Source: Heterobilharzia americana (taxonomy: Eukaryota; Platyhelminthes; Trematoda; Strigeidida; Schistosomatidae). From it: a stretch of 64,000 nt of DNA. Shown here piece by piece: positions 1-10,840 of this stretch (position 1 is its first letter; each line of letters starts with the position of its first letter). The notes below the pieces were generated by a model that was given only the letters and a program-made list of their open reading frames with translations, searched no databases and was not told where the DNA came from. The position numbers were made by a program, and so were the translations under genes. Where the stretch lies: assembly GCA_944470555.2 (NCBI GenBank), contig OX104127.1:45622934-45686933 (forward strand). The letters run 5' to 3'.

Positions 1-23
1 GCCTTCGGGAAGCCAATTGGCCG

Positions 24-2999
24 ATGTGTCTTCTCTCGATGAAAGCGAAAGTAAACGTGGGGACATGGAATGTCCGCACGATGTTTGAACCCAGTAAGGC
101 AGCCCAGATTGCAAAGGAGATGAGAAGGTATAACATCGAAGTGCTTGGGATTTGCGAAAGCAGATGGAATGGGAGTGGACTCTCCAAACTGTCAACTGGA
201 GAATCAATAATCTACTCCGGTCACCCAGACGACAACCACGAGCACACTGAGGGAGTGGCTATCATGATGTCCTCAAGAGCATCGAAGGCTCTCATGCAGT
301 GGGAACCAATCTCCTCCAGGATCATGACAGCAAGATTCAACTCAAAAGGAAGAAAGGTCACAATCATACAATGTTATGCACCTACAAATAATGCAGAGCA
401 AGAGAAAAAGGAGGAATTCTACAGACAACTTCAATCAACACTGGACAAGACGTCAGTTGGCGATATCAAAATTCTAATGGGCGACATGAATGCCAAACTG
501 GGAGGGGACAACACGGGAAGAGAACTAACCATGGGTCGAGAGGCGCTAGGTGAAATGAATGAGAATGGAGAATTGTTTGCAGAATTCTGTGCATTCAACG
601 ATTTGGTGATTGGAGGCAGTGTGTTCAGGCACAAGGATATCCACAAAGCGACATGGACTTCACCAGATGGACACACTAAAAATCAAATCGACTTTATCTC
701 AATCTCAAGAAAATGGAGACGCAGTCTACTTAACACAAGGTCAAGAAGAGGAGCAGATGTAGGTTCAGACCACTCACATCTAGTGCAAGGAACCTTCCAA
801 ATCAAGTTAAAAGCCTTCAAGGAAGCTGGTGATAGACCTCAATTCAAGTACAACACTCGGAAACTGAAGGATGAAACTACAAAGGAGATCTTCAAGGCAG
901 CCATCAAGACAAAATGGGAGACATCGAGGAACATCCCTGAAGAAACCTGTGTGGAAGAACACTGGAAGTCTTTGAAAGCTATGTGGAAAGAAACCTGCAC
1001 AACAGTATTAGGAAGGAAGAAGAAAGAAGACAAGGAATGGATCTCGACGGATACCTGGAAGCTGATAGAGGAGAGGAGGATGGTGAAGCAGAAGATAAAC
1101 CAGTGCAAGGATGCTCAACGACAAGAGGAACTGAGCACAATGTATAAAACACTGGACAAAGAAGTGAAGAAGAGTGCACGCAAAGACAAAAGACACTTCT
1201 ACGAAACACTGGCAAGTGAAGCAGAACAGGCTGCAGGTAAGAGAGACCTGACGACATTGTATCAAATAACCAGGTTGCTATCAGGGAAGAGACCAACACA
1301 GATGAAACCAATAAAAGATGAAGAAGGAAATTTAATTACAAAAGAAGAGAAACAGAGGAAACGATGGGCCGACCACTTCAAGAAGCTCTTGAATCGACCA
1401 CCACCTGCACTTCGTCCAGAAATACCACCTGCAGCCGCTGAATTACAAGTGAACATTAATCCCCCAACGAAAATGGAAGTCCTGAACGCCATAAAGCTAC
1501 TGAAATGCGGGAAAGCAGCAGGACCAGATGGAATACCGCCAGAAGCACTGAGAACAGATGCAGAGACAACAGCGGACATGCTCACACCACTATTGCAGAA
1601 GGTGTGGAAGGAAGAGAAGGTACCTGACGATTGGAAGAAGGGTTACCTTGTCAAACTGCCGAAGAAAGGAGACCTCAGTGCTTGCAAGAACTGGCGCGGA
1701 ATCACTCTCCTGTCCACCCAAGCAAGTAAAATATTAAGCCGCATCATCCTGGAGAGGCTTAAAGACGCACTGGATTCAAAACTGCGACCGGAACAGGCAG
1801 GCTTCAGGAAGTACAAATCATGTGCAGACCAAATTGCAACGCTTCGTATCATCATAGAACAGAGCGTAGAATGGCAATCAGCTCTCTACCTCAACTTCAT
1901 CGACTTTGAGAAGGCCTTTGACAGCGTCGACCGAGAAGTAATTTGGAAACTGCTTCAATACTACGGAGTACCGCAAACCTTTATCCGCCTCATTCAACAA
2001 CTATATGAAGATGCCACATGCCAAGTAATCCACAATGGGAAGCTCAGTGATGCCTTTGAAGTGAAGACAGGAGTGAAACAAGGTTGCCTACTATCCCCCA
2101 TGATATTCCTTATTGTGGTGGACTGGATCATGCAGCAAACAGTAGGCAGCGAGAAGAGGGGGATACACTGGACGGCTGAAAAGAACCTAGAAGACTTGGA
2201 TTTCGCCGATGACTTATGCCTAATGTCACACAAACTTGAAGATCTGCAGGCAAAAACTAACAAGTTGATAGAAGAGGCAGCTAAGACGGGACTTCAGGTG
2301 AATATAGAGAAGACAGAAGTGATGAAGATACCGCACCACCACCATCAACAACAACAACAAACTCCAATCACCGTCAACGGGAGAAACTTGAAGGAAGTAA
2401 CCTCCTTCACTTATCTAGGAAGCACTGTTTCAACTACAGGCGGGACGGACGAGGACGTCAAAGTCAGAATCGGAAAAGCAAGACAGGCGTTCATTAGCCT
2501 GAAACCAGTGTGGAGATCTTCTGCACTCAGCATGCGGAACAAAATACGGATTTTCAACACCAACGTCAAGTCAGTGCTCTTGTATGGTTCAGAGACTTGG
2601 CGCGTCACGAAAGGCATTTCCAATAAACTACAGACATTCATCAACAACTGCTTACGCTCGCTGCTGAAGATCAGATGGCCAGAAAGAATAAGCAACAAGG
2701 AACTCTGGGAACGAACCAACCAAGAACCTATCACGCAACAAATATGCAGGAAGAAGTGGAGATGGATTGGCCATGCACTGAGAAGGCCGACTGAGGACAT
2801 CACGCGTCAGGCCCTCGAGTGGAATCCCCATGGGAAGCGACGAGTTGGACGTCCAAGGGTGACATGGAGGAGGTCATGCGAGGAGGAAATGAGAGCTTGT
2901 GGGCTGTCGTGGGACCAGGTTCAAAAGATCTCAGAGAACAGAGGTCACTGGAGGCGTGCTACTGAAGCCCTATGTTCCACTAGGAACCCAAAGGACTAA
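24..2999 (+). CDS. Endonuclease-reverse transcriptase of RTE-like element (991 codons, open at 5' edge)
   Basis: This protein would nick target DNA and copy its own RNA by target-primed reverse transcription. The N-terminal apurinic-type endonuclease shows TWNVRTM (residues 14-20), CESRW with Glu45, YAPTN (118-122), GDMNAKLG (153-160) and GSDH (247-250). A basic linker follows. The reverse transcriptase shows GPDGIPPEAL (500-509), FIDFEKAFDS (625-634), GVKQGCLLSP (683-692) and the FADD active site (727-730). A His/Gln run (771-779) precedes the thumb and a C-terminal region with RWIGHALR (913-920). No stop or frameshift is present. The ATG at 24 is only the first in the window: codons before it are open, and the sister copy starts this frame 165 bases earlier. 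The protein is therefore probably about 55 residues longer. All key catalytic residues seem present, so activity is possible but not shown. Confidence 0.92.
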   Translation: MCLLSMKAKVNVGTWNVRTMFEPSKAAQIAKEMRRYNIEVLGICESRWNGSGLSKLSTGESIIYSGHPDDNHEHTEGVAIMMSSRASKALMQWEPISSRIMTARFNSKGRKVTIIQCYAPTNNAEQEKKEEFYRQLQSTLDKTSVGDIKILMGDMNAKLGGDNTGRELTMGREALGEMNENGELFAEFCAFNDLVIGGSVFRHKDIHKATWTSPDGHTKNQIDFISISRKWRRSLLNTRSRRGADVGSDHSHLVQGTFQIKLKAFKEAGDRPQFKYNTRKLKDETTKEIFKAAIKTKWETSRNIPEETCVEEHWKSLKAMWKETCTTVLGRKKKEDKEWISTDTWKLIEERRMVKQKINQCKDAQRQEELSTMYKTLDKEVKKSARKDKRHFYETLASEAEQAAGKRDLTTLYQITRLLSGKRPTQMKPIKDEEGNLITKEEKQRKRWADHFKKLLNRPPPALRPEIPPAAAELQVNINPPTKMEVLNAIKLLKCGKAAGPDGIPPEALRTDAETTADMLTPLLQKVWKEEKVPDDWKKGYLVKLPKKGDLSACKNWRGITLLSTQASKILSRIILERLKDALDSKLRPEQAGFRKYKSCADQIATLRIIIEQSVEWQSALYLNFIDFEKAFDSVDREVIWKLLQYYGVPQTFIRLIQQLYEDATCQVIHNGKLSDAFEVKTGVKQGCLLSPMIFLIVVDWIMQQTVGSEKRGIHWTAEKNLEDLDFADDLCLMSHKLEDLQAKTNKLIEEAAKTGLQVNIEKTEVMKIPHHHHQQQQQTPITVNGRNLKEVTSFTYLGSTVSTTGGTDEDVKVRIGKARQAFISLKPVWRSSALSMRNKIRIFNTNVKSVLLYGSETWRVTKGISNKLQTFINNCLRSLLKIRWPERISNKELWERTNQEPITQQICRKKWRWIGHALRRPTEDITRQALEWNPHGKRRVGRPRVTWRRSCEEEMRACGLSWDQVQKISENRGHWRRATEALCSTRNPKD

Positions 3000-3015
3000 T
3001 AATAATAATAATAAT
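2997..3015 (+). repeat. 3'-terminal (TAA)n tail of RTE-A copy 1
   Basis: Six TAA units plus one T follow the last sense codon directly. The first unit is the stop codon and the next five are in-frame stops. The sister copy ends in TAA followed by TAAA-type units, so the tail unit varies between copies. Confidence 0.85.
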
Positions 3016-3285
3016 CTTATGAAAAATTACTTTCCGAGCCAAAAACCGGAATCTGACTGGTTATTCCAGCATTTGCCAAGGAGGCTTTTCAAAGTCACTT
3101 CACTGATATGATTATTAACAACAATTTATGCTAGTAAATAATACCATATTAAACTAACAGTGCCCATGCGTTTACTCTTATAGATGTTTATCACATTAAT
3201 ACAGAAAGATTGCTTGAATATGTTGAAATGTAGCTTAGGTTGAGCACCACTTGGACAAATTGTTTTAACTATTTAATGCTGTTAG
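3016..3285. other. AT-rich spacer, nothing recognised
   Basis: Unique-looking flank between RTE-A copy 1 and an RTE-B relic. No ORF, tRNA-like boxes or repeat match seen. Confidence 0.5.
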
Positions 3286-4195
3286 CTTAACCTGAGATGG
3301 AGACGGAAAATTAGCGTAGAACCTCTCACAAAAGTACATCGGTTCAAGTTGCTACAATTCACAGCGTCATGCAAAGAGTAAGATGGTAAAAAAGTAGTGA
3401 TACTAAAGTGAAGAAGAGTGTTTTGAAGGAGAAATAATTTGACAATCGAAGGTTAATGAAAATGTCATAGATGTTAAAGAGTGAGTACTGTGACGTATTT
3501 TCAGTCATTTTGTCAAGGGTCACCAATCACTGATTCTTAGTATCTTGAAGACCCCAACTGGGTAATCCATGCATGACTAAATGGTTAATTATAACAGTCA
3601 GAAACTTCATGGACTTGTGCCACATCTCAGTTTCATCCCTCTTCAAACCTACTCCTACTTTTGCTAAGATGGCACGTTAAGATAGGCGGTGACTTCGGTT
3701 GTCCAAGTCACTTAAGTTTGACAAGGTTCATAACCTCTCAGACCGACCTGCTTTCCTTACCAAATACCCTTTGCCTAACAACCTCAACATATCTCACAAG
3801 GTAATTCCATCATTTGCGAGCAATAGTGAGAAGATGCCGGTGGTCGAAACTCATAATTTTTTCATGTCTTCTGCTCTCAACGGGCAGCCCCCTCAACGGT
3901 ATAACAGGACAGGGTGGACTGCCGCGTAGTGTACTCGTCCTTCTACAGGTTGTCGAAAATCTCGCCGACTGGTGCCACAGATGAAGTGAGTTGGTAAAAA
4001 CCAAAAGGATATGATGCATTCCAGTTGAGGTTCTGTCAGGAACCAACTCATTCGGGCTGGTGCAAGTAAGTAAAGTGGTCGATGCCTTCTACCATTTCAT
4101 TGCCTATCCTTAAACTCAAAGTAGCTACAGACCAGTCTTGAAGTATCATTTTACATTTTACAAGTGAAAAACATTTACCTCAGGTTTAAACAATA
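3286..4195 (-). pseudogene. Decayed RTE-like element, family B, C-terminal part and 3' UTR
   Basis: On the minus strand the piece at 3810-4046 reads a degraded version of the post-RT region, with SFDHRHLLTIARK matching the VFDHRC motif seen in the relic at 60316-60621. The sequence toward 3290 resembles the 3' UTR of the copies at 40346 and 46590, for example the shared GTAGAACCTC near 3316. Many stops and frameshifts are present. Only the 3' third of the element remains, as expected for 5' truncation during target-primed insertion. Confidence 0.7.
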
Positions 4196-5284
4196 ACTTC
4201 AAAAAACTGAAATCTAGGTATTGTTTCACCTCATGAACTGTTGCAACCTGAGACAACAGGAAGTAATATTTTATACAGTTGAAATATCAGAATATAAATA
4301 TTTCCTGGAGATATCCTAGTTTATCGACGTTTGTTGAGATTATATCAATGTCTTAGATCTAAATTTCATGGATCTTTGTTACGCAACACAGGTGGCAGTA
4401 TCAGATAGGGAAGAAAAGGGAAGTAAACATCAGATTAGGTGTAAACATCCCCTCCTAGTGGTTGATAGATGAATTGATTTAATTACTTTTTTGGATATTT
4501 AGGCTATTAGCACGAATCCCTGGATGATAGATGAACGTTGTCAATACTGACACTCATTGAAATCCAAATAAGACCAATTCAATCAGTTTCCAACTAGAGA
4601 ACGTATGTACTGAACTCGACAGTTAACTACCCCCGAGTATTTAAATATATTAGGGTTAGCTTTTTTCTAATCGAAAAATATCTACCAAAAGTTGTATACG
4701 CGTATATCCTTCAATTATGAAGTTTTGCAAGACTGATTACTGAATTGTGAAGTAATTAAGTGGGAACTGAACAGAACGAAGAAAGTAATGTGAAAATACC
4801 AGTAGTGCATAAAATTGTAAGGAGCTTCCGTCTTCTTTCCTAAGTCACGTATTACTCACCACCTACCGGGTGTTTATTTCGGGGTGGATGCACACAGACA
4901 AAACCAACTGACAACTTAGTGTGACAGAAAAGTTTACTGAAAGCTGCCTTAACGTCGTTTCATTACGATCTATCAGATTTACAGCTGGTTCAGCACATTA
5001 ATTCTGAAATATTTGTATTGATTAGATTATCATTATATCTTATGATGGTGAGTACTAATGACATTCAACGTTCTAGTTCTACCCTCTCAAGTTGTATTAG
5101 TATAATAACCGGTTTTTTCACTCCTGTTCCAACACAACTGATTATTGTAAAGATCGGAGCTTCATTTTATGGGTTAGTGTAGCAGTAACCATTCAATACA
5201 ACATAGAAACGGGAAATCACTAGTACCAATAAACAACAACTGAAACCTATTTCACAAGAGGTATCTGTCATACCTCAGTAGCGT
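4196..5284. other. AT-rich interval, nothing recognised
   Basis: I find no convincing ORF, Pol III boxes or repeat match here. Confidence 0.45.
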
Positions 5285-5430
5285 AGTAAGTAACGTTCTG
5301 GAATTTAAAACGGTTGGTTATTAGTTTGAGATGAAAGGGGACAAAGTCACTCAGTGGTAGGCAGGTAAATCCAGCTAACAACCCCAAGTAGAACGAAACG
5401 TGCGTCCTGGATTCTGTTGCTGACCGCCAT
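5285..5430 (+). mobile_element. SM-alpha-like Pol III repeat with decayed hammerhead
   Basis: The hammerhead-like part is 5369-5412. Stem I (ATCCAG / CTGGAT) is perfect and GAAAC with the short stem III and GTC cleavage triplet is kept. The core reads CTAACAA instead of CTGANGA, so conserved G5 and G8 are lost. The tRNA-like part upstream is weak (CTCAGTGGTAGGC near 5350). Predicted inactive. Confidence 0.65.
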
Positions 5431-6185
5431 CAAATAAAGCTACAACATAATGAATCTTCAAACACTATCCAGGCGTCCTCATAGGAGTGCATCCGTAAAC
5501 AGACGTCGAACGATTAGACCCAGCATAACACCGGGAGATTACGAGTACCAATTAACACCGGTTAACTATTTCATAAGGAAAATTTAGTTATCGACCTAAA
5601 CCGACACATTGCAACTAAGAGTAGTACGGGGGGGGGAGACATTTACACAAAAATGTATAGATGATAACAGAAACCGATCCGGGTCAGAAATAAAATCATA
5701 AGTCGCCATACAAACAGATAACATATGCGACATAATAAGTAACTATCATCCCTGAGTAGTCTGGTGAATGATAGCTTTGAGCCCCCATTTCATCAATAAG
5801 GTAAACAAATTCAGAAAATATGTACCAAACAAAATGAAACTTGTTCATTAGTTTCGACCAGCATCCCCTATCATATGTCATAATTACAAGTAATTTACGG
5901 ATGACAAACAGTGAAACAGAAAGTTAACAACGCAAAAAGTGGAACTAATCAAATGTGTCATACTAATTATTTACACAGTTTGAAGCTAACAGATTGCTTC
6001 ATTAATGATCTACACGTCACATAATTTATAACAGGTATTTCCTAATTACTACACCTACCGTCATATATCAGAATGCAATAAATTATCCTTGAAGCAGTTG
6101 TTCCCCCTGAAATCTAACACAATTTCATTTCAAATAAATGAATACAAACTGTTTGCTTTCTTATTTAGAAAACTAAAATATTTTA
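5431..6185. other. AT-rich interval, nothing recognised
   Basis: A short G run near 5630 is the only simple feature. No coding or repeat evidence seen. Confidence 0.45.
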
Positions 6186-6189
6186 GTAA

Positions 6190-6365
6190 TTTAGTTGGTT
6201 GTGGCTAGCAGAGGAATTCAGGACCCGCGTTTCATCCTATTTGGGACTGGTCAGGTGGATGCACCTGCACCCCAGTGAGTAATGTTGTTCCCACTGAGAC
6301 CCAAACCTTGTACCCATCGCTTCAAACGCCAAGGCGTTATCCACTATGTCACAGAGGAACGGTAG
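6190..6365 (-). mobile_element. SM-alpha-like Pol III repeat, minus strand, decayed hammerhead
   Basis: On the minus strand a tRNA-like region (TAGTGGATAACGC near 6340, then a B-box-like GGTTTGGGTCTC near 6300) precedes a hammerhead-like fold at 6216-6260. The core is CTGACCA: the catalytic G8 has become C. Stem II (GTCC...GGAT), GAAA, GGGTC and a partial stem I remain. Order and spacing match the copies at 7315 and 19285. Confidence 0.7.
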
Positions 6366-6544
6366 CCACTTCTTGTACAACGGGTATTGGTTGCTACTAT
6401 TTATTGATATACTTGTAATTCTCAGTTGTTTTTAGGACAAATTTTTTTAATTATATACATATGCGAATTTTGTTTACTCTGTACGAAATAATTCTACGTT
6501 ATGCCCTTATGCAGAAACTACAGTATTTTGATGTTAGAAGGAGG

Positions 6545-6635
6545 GAGTCAGTTGGTAGGATGCCCTGGGCCTGGATTCCGTGTTTGTTGGCAGTGATCAA
6601 GAAGGCATATCTGCAACTAGGACCAAGTTTGCTTT
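6545..6635 (-). mobile_element. SINE-C fragment
   Basis: The stretch with GTTTGTTGGCAGTGATCAAG and AAGGCATATCTGCAAC resembles the left unit of the inverted pair at 24662-25088 (GCTCGTTGGCACTCGTCAGC, AAGGCATATTTGCAGC). Only this 3' part of the repeat is kept. An ORF overlapping it is not considered a gene. Confidence 0.5.
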
Positions 6636-7314
6636 GTCAAGCGATTCAAATTTGCATTACTAACTGACAAAGGGAGAGGTTTAACCAATAAGGTATTTAA
6701 ACTATGACTAATCCTTTGTAGGATTCGATTATATGCAAAAATTGGTCACCAGTCGGTAAACAATGTATCACTCTAGTCCTTAATGTTTAATACGGGCCGA
6801 AGTGTATTGGTCAGATTATATAGTATGACCAATAAGCGAAGTGGTACGACATTTCGATGCCAAGCCTCGCATTAGTAACCCACTAGTGACCAATTTATGG
6901 AATTACGGTCTCATTTCATAATCCTTTGTAGACGTATCCAACTCTAAGTATATTTTCGACGATATGTAAACTTTGAAAGGCTGCAAATACTAGAGCGCAA
7001 CTTTCTAGGTCATTTCCAACACACTCAAATTTATCAGTAAACCACAGAGTAGAGGAAATAATGAAGGCTATTTTATTTACAGTGTTTGCTACAGTCAATC
7101 TGTGAACGTTAAACGAAGCGTATAAAGAGCTGGTTATTTATTCCCATATTATTGTCAAACAAAGTTGATTTGAAATTCCACTCGATGCACGAAGAAATAT
7201 GAGCTTATTATGGATACTTCAGGAAAACCTCAAGGATGTATGTTAACCCTAAACACATATATGAGATAAAGGCTCTTTGTCAGCTGTTTATTAAATATGA
7301 GTATATATCCATAT
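6636..7314. other. AT-rich interval, nothing recognised
   Basis: No supported feature. Confidence 0.4.
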
Positions 7315-7490
7315 ATTCATATATTCATAGTGGATAACGCTTTGGAGTTTGAAGCGATGGGTACTGGATTTGAGTCTTAGTAAAAACAAAACCACTTACT
7401 GGGGTGCAGGTACACCCAGCTGATGGGTCCCAAACACGCCGAAACACCTGTCCTGAATCATTCCGCTAGCCACTAAGTATAGTACAGGGA
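7315..7490 (+). mobile_element. SM-alpha-like Pol III repeat with near-complete hammerhead core
   Basis: TAGTGGATAACGC (A-box region, near 7328) and GGATTTGAGTCT (B-box region, near 7366) are followed by a hammerhead-like fold at 7414-7458. The core CTGATGG keeps C3, G5, A6 and G8, but A9 has become G. Stem II (GTCC / CGCC) is disrupted. GAAAC and TGTC are kept. This is the least decayed SM-alpha core in the window but probably inactive. Confidence 0.72.
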
Positions 7491-7592
7491 AATGATTGCA
7501 CTTCATTTCATCGGTTTGTACAAGTAAATGATATAACCTTTTCTCAAATATGCGTTATTCATGATAAAATTAGGCCTACATTTTCATATACT

Positions 7593-7605
7593 TAGTCATA
7601 TCGAA
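7593..7605 (+). repeat. Target-site duplication, left copy (RTE-A copy 2)
   Basis: TAGTCATATCGAA lies immediately before the element and recurs exactly after its tail at 10841-10853. A perfect 13-bp duplication marks a target-primed insertion and fixes both ends of the element. Confidence 0.92.
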
Positions 7606-10600
7606 ACCTCGCCTGGTTAACTAGTTCACTAGTTACTAGCCGGTCCTAAGCCCGGGTAAAGAGGGAAGGTTGGGCATAGGGCTAGCAACCCTACCCCGTA
7701 AAACAAATCTAACCGCTAAAGAAACTCCAAAGCACAAACAAAATATAAAAAATGAAAACAAACTTATTCCCCGCTGGAATCGGAGAGGCGAAATGACGCC
7801 AGTTGGTGAAAGCCTTCGGGAAGCCAATTGGCCGATGTGTCTTCTCTCGATGAAAGCGAAAGTAAACGTGGGGACATGGAATGTCCGCACGATGTTTGAA
7901 CCCAGTAAGGCAGCCCAGATTGCAAAGGAGATGAGAAGGTATAACATCGAAGTGCTTGGGATTTGCGAAAGCAGATGGAATGGGAGTGGACTCTCCAAAC
8001 TGTCAACTGGAGAATCAATAATCTACTCCGGTCACCCAGACGCCAACCACGAGCACACTGAGGGAGTGGCTATCATGATGTCCTCAAGAGCATCGAAGGC
8101 TCTCATGCAGTGGGAACCAATCTCCTCCAGGATCATGACAGCAAGATTCAACTCAAAAGGAAGGAAGGTCACAATCATACAATGTTATGCACCTACAAAT
8201 AATGCAGAGCAAGAGAAAAAGGAGGAATTCTACAGACAACTTCAATCAACACTGGACAAGACGTCAGTTGGCGATATCAAAATTCTAATGGGCGACATGA
8301 ATGCCAAACTGGGAGGGGACAACACGGGAAGAGAACTAACCATGGGTCGAGAGGCGCTAGGTGAAATGAATGAGAATGGAGAATTGTTTGCAGAATTCTG
8401 TGCATTCAACGATTTGGTGATTGGAGGCAGTGTGTTCAGGCACAAGGATATCCACAAAGCGACATGGACTTCACCAGATGGGCACACTAAAAATCAAATC
8501 GACTTTATCTCAATCTCAAGAAAATGGAGACGCAGTCTACTTAACACAAGGTCAAGAAGAGGAGCAGATGTAGGTTCAGACCACTCACCATCTAGTGCAA
8601 GGAACCTTCCAAATCAAGTTAAAAGCCTTCAAGGAAGCTGGTGATAGACCTCAATTCAAGTACAACACTCGGAAACTGAAGGATGAAACTACAAAGGAGA
8701 TCTTCAAGGCAGCCATCAAGACAAAATGGGAGACATCGAGGAACATCCCTGAAGAAACCTGTGTGGAAGAACACTGGAAGTCTTTGAAAGCTATGTGGAA
8801 AGAAACCTGCGCAACAGTATTAGGAAGGAAGAAGAAAGAAGACAAGGAATGGATCTCGACGGATACCTGGAAGCTGATAGAGGAGAGGAGGATGGTGAAG
8901 CAGAAGATAAACCAGTGCAAGGATGCTCAACGACAAGAGGAACTGAACACAATGTATAAAACACTGAACAAAGAAGTGAAGAAGAGTGCACGGAAAGACA
9001 AAAGACACTTCTACGAAACACTGGCAAGTGAAGCAGAACAGGCTGCAGGTAAGAGAGACCTGACGACATTGTATCAAATAACCAGGTTACTATCTCAGGG
9101 AAGAGACCAACACAGATTAAACCAATAAAAGATGAAGAAGGAAATTTAATTACAAAAGAAGAGAAACAGAGGAAACGATGGGCCGACCACTTCAAGAAGC
9201 TCTTGAATCGACCACCACCTACACTTCGTCCAGAAATACCACCTGCAGCCGCTGAATTACAAGTGAACATTAATCCCCCAACGAAAATGGAAGTCCTGAA
9301 CGCCATAAAGCTACTGAAATGCGGGAAAGCAGCAGGACCAGATGGGATACCGCCAGAAGCACTGAGAACAGATGCAGAGACAACAGCGGACATGCTCACA
9401 CCACTATTGCAGAAGGTGTGGAAGGAAGAGAAGGTACCTGACGATTGGAAGAAGGGTTACCTTGTCAAACTGCCGAAGAAGGGAGACCTCAGTGCTTGCA
9501 AGAACTGGCGCGGAATCACTCTCCTGTCCACCCAGAGCAAGCAAAATATTAAGCCGCATCATCCTGGAGAGGCTTAAAGACGCACTGGATTCAAAACTGC
9601 GACCGGAACAGGCAGGCTTCAGGAAGTACAAATCATGTGCAGACCAAATTGCAACGCAACACTACGCATCATCATAGAACAGAGCGTAGAATGGCAATCA
9701 GCTCTCTACCTCAACTTTATCGACTTTGAGAAGGCCTTTGACAGCGTCGACCGAGAAGTAATTTGGAAACTGCTTCAATACTACGAATACCGCAAACCTT
9801 TATCCGCCTCATTCAACAACTATATGAAGATGCCACATGCCAAGTAATTCACAATGGGAAGCTCAGTGATGCCTTTGAAGTGAATACAGGATAGGAGTGA
9901 AACAAGGTTGCCTACTATCCCCCATGATATTCCTTATTGTGGTGGACTGGATCATGCAGCAAACAGTAGGCAGCGAGAAGAGGGGGATACGCTGGACTGC
10001 TGAAAAGAACCTAGAAGACTTGGATTTCGCCGACGACTTATGCCTAATGTCACACAAACTTGAAGATCTGCAGGCAAAAACTAACAAGTTGATAGAAGAG
10101 GCAGCTAAGACGGGACTTCAGGTGAATATAGAGAAGACAGAAGTGATAAAGATACCGCACCACCACCATCAACAACAACAACAAACTCCAGTCACCATCA
10201 ACGGGAGAAACTTGAAGGAAGTAACCTCCTTCACTTATCTAGGAAGCACTGTTTCAACTACAGGCGGGACGGACGAGGACGTCAAAGTCAGAATCGGAAA
10301 AGCAAGACAGGCGTTCATTAGCCTGAAACCAGTGTGGAGATCTTCTGCACTCAGCATGCGGAACAAGATACGGATTTTCAACACCAACGTCAAGTCAGTG
10401 CTCTTGTATGGTTCAGAGACTTGGCGCGTCACGAAAGGCATTTCCAATAAACTACAGACATTCATCAACAACTGCTTACGCTCGCTACTGGAGATCAGAT
10501 GGCCAGAAAGAATAAGCAACAAGGAGCTCTGGGAACGAACCAACCAAGAACCTATCACGCAACAAATATGCAGGAAGAAGTGGAGATGGATTGGCCATGC

Positions 10601-10840
10601 ACTGAGAAGGCCGACTGAGGACATCACGCGTCAGGCCCTCGAGTGGAATCCCCATGGGAAGCGACGAGTTGGACGTCCAAGGGTGACATGGAGGAGGTCA
10701 TGCGAGGAGGAAATGAGAGCTTGTGGGCTGTCGTGGGACCAGGTTCAAAAGATCTCAGAGAACAGAGGTCACTGGAGGCGTGCTACTGAAGCCCTATGTT
10801 CCACTAGGAACCCAAGGGACTAATAAATAAATAAATAAAA
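7606..10840 (+). mobile_element. RTE-like retrotransposon, family A, copy 2, full length with TSD
   Basis: Full-length element of about 3.2 kb: a short 5' leader, one long (broken) frame and a simple TAAA-type tail at 10821-10840. The 5' end is shared with the decayed copy at 31591, both starting near CTCGCCTGG / TTCGCCTGG. The leader contains TAACTAG-TTCA-CTAGTTA, a 7-bp hairpin. The element is flanked by exact 13-bp duplications. Confidence 0.93.
7670..10823 (+). pseudogene. Endonuclease-reverse transcriptase of RTE-A copy 2, broken by six indels
   Basis: The frame opens at ATG 7670 and gives the likely true N-terminus of the family (MGIGLATLPRKTNLT...). Compared with copy 1, length changes lie near 8588 (+1), 9093 (+2), 9534 (+1), 9656 (+5), 9786 (-1) and 9886 (+5); their sum, +13, accounts for the offset between the copies at the 3' end. 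The domains are still recognisable: TWNVRTM, GDMNAKLG, FEKAFDSVDRE, KQGCLLSP, FADD and HHHHQQQQQ. Few substitutions separate the copies, so copy 2 is young despite its indels. The clustering of indels in the reverse transcriptase could also partly reflect sequencing error. Confidence 0.9.

Larger units (their letters stand above)
1..3015 (+). mobile_element. RTE-like non-LTR retrotransposon, family A, copy 1 (5' end outside window)
   Basis: Base 1 corresponds to base 7812 of the full-length sister at 7606-10840, so about 205 bases of 5' sequence lie outside the window. The body is almost identical to the sister and holds one uninterrupted frame. There is practically no 3' UTR: the frame stops inside the terminal TAA repeat (2997-3015), after which unique AT-rich sequence starts. 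A short simple-repeat tail instead of poly(A) is typical of the RTE clade. The target-site duplication cannot be checked because the 5' flank is missing. Confidence 0.93.

Noticed and set aside
431..2803. Long minus-strand ORFs opposite RTE-A copy 1 (and copy 2)
   Set aside because: They are antisense shadows of the strongly coding plus frame; no motif or family match.
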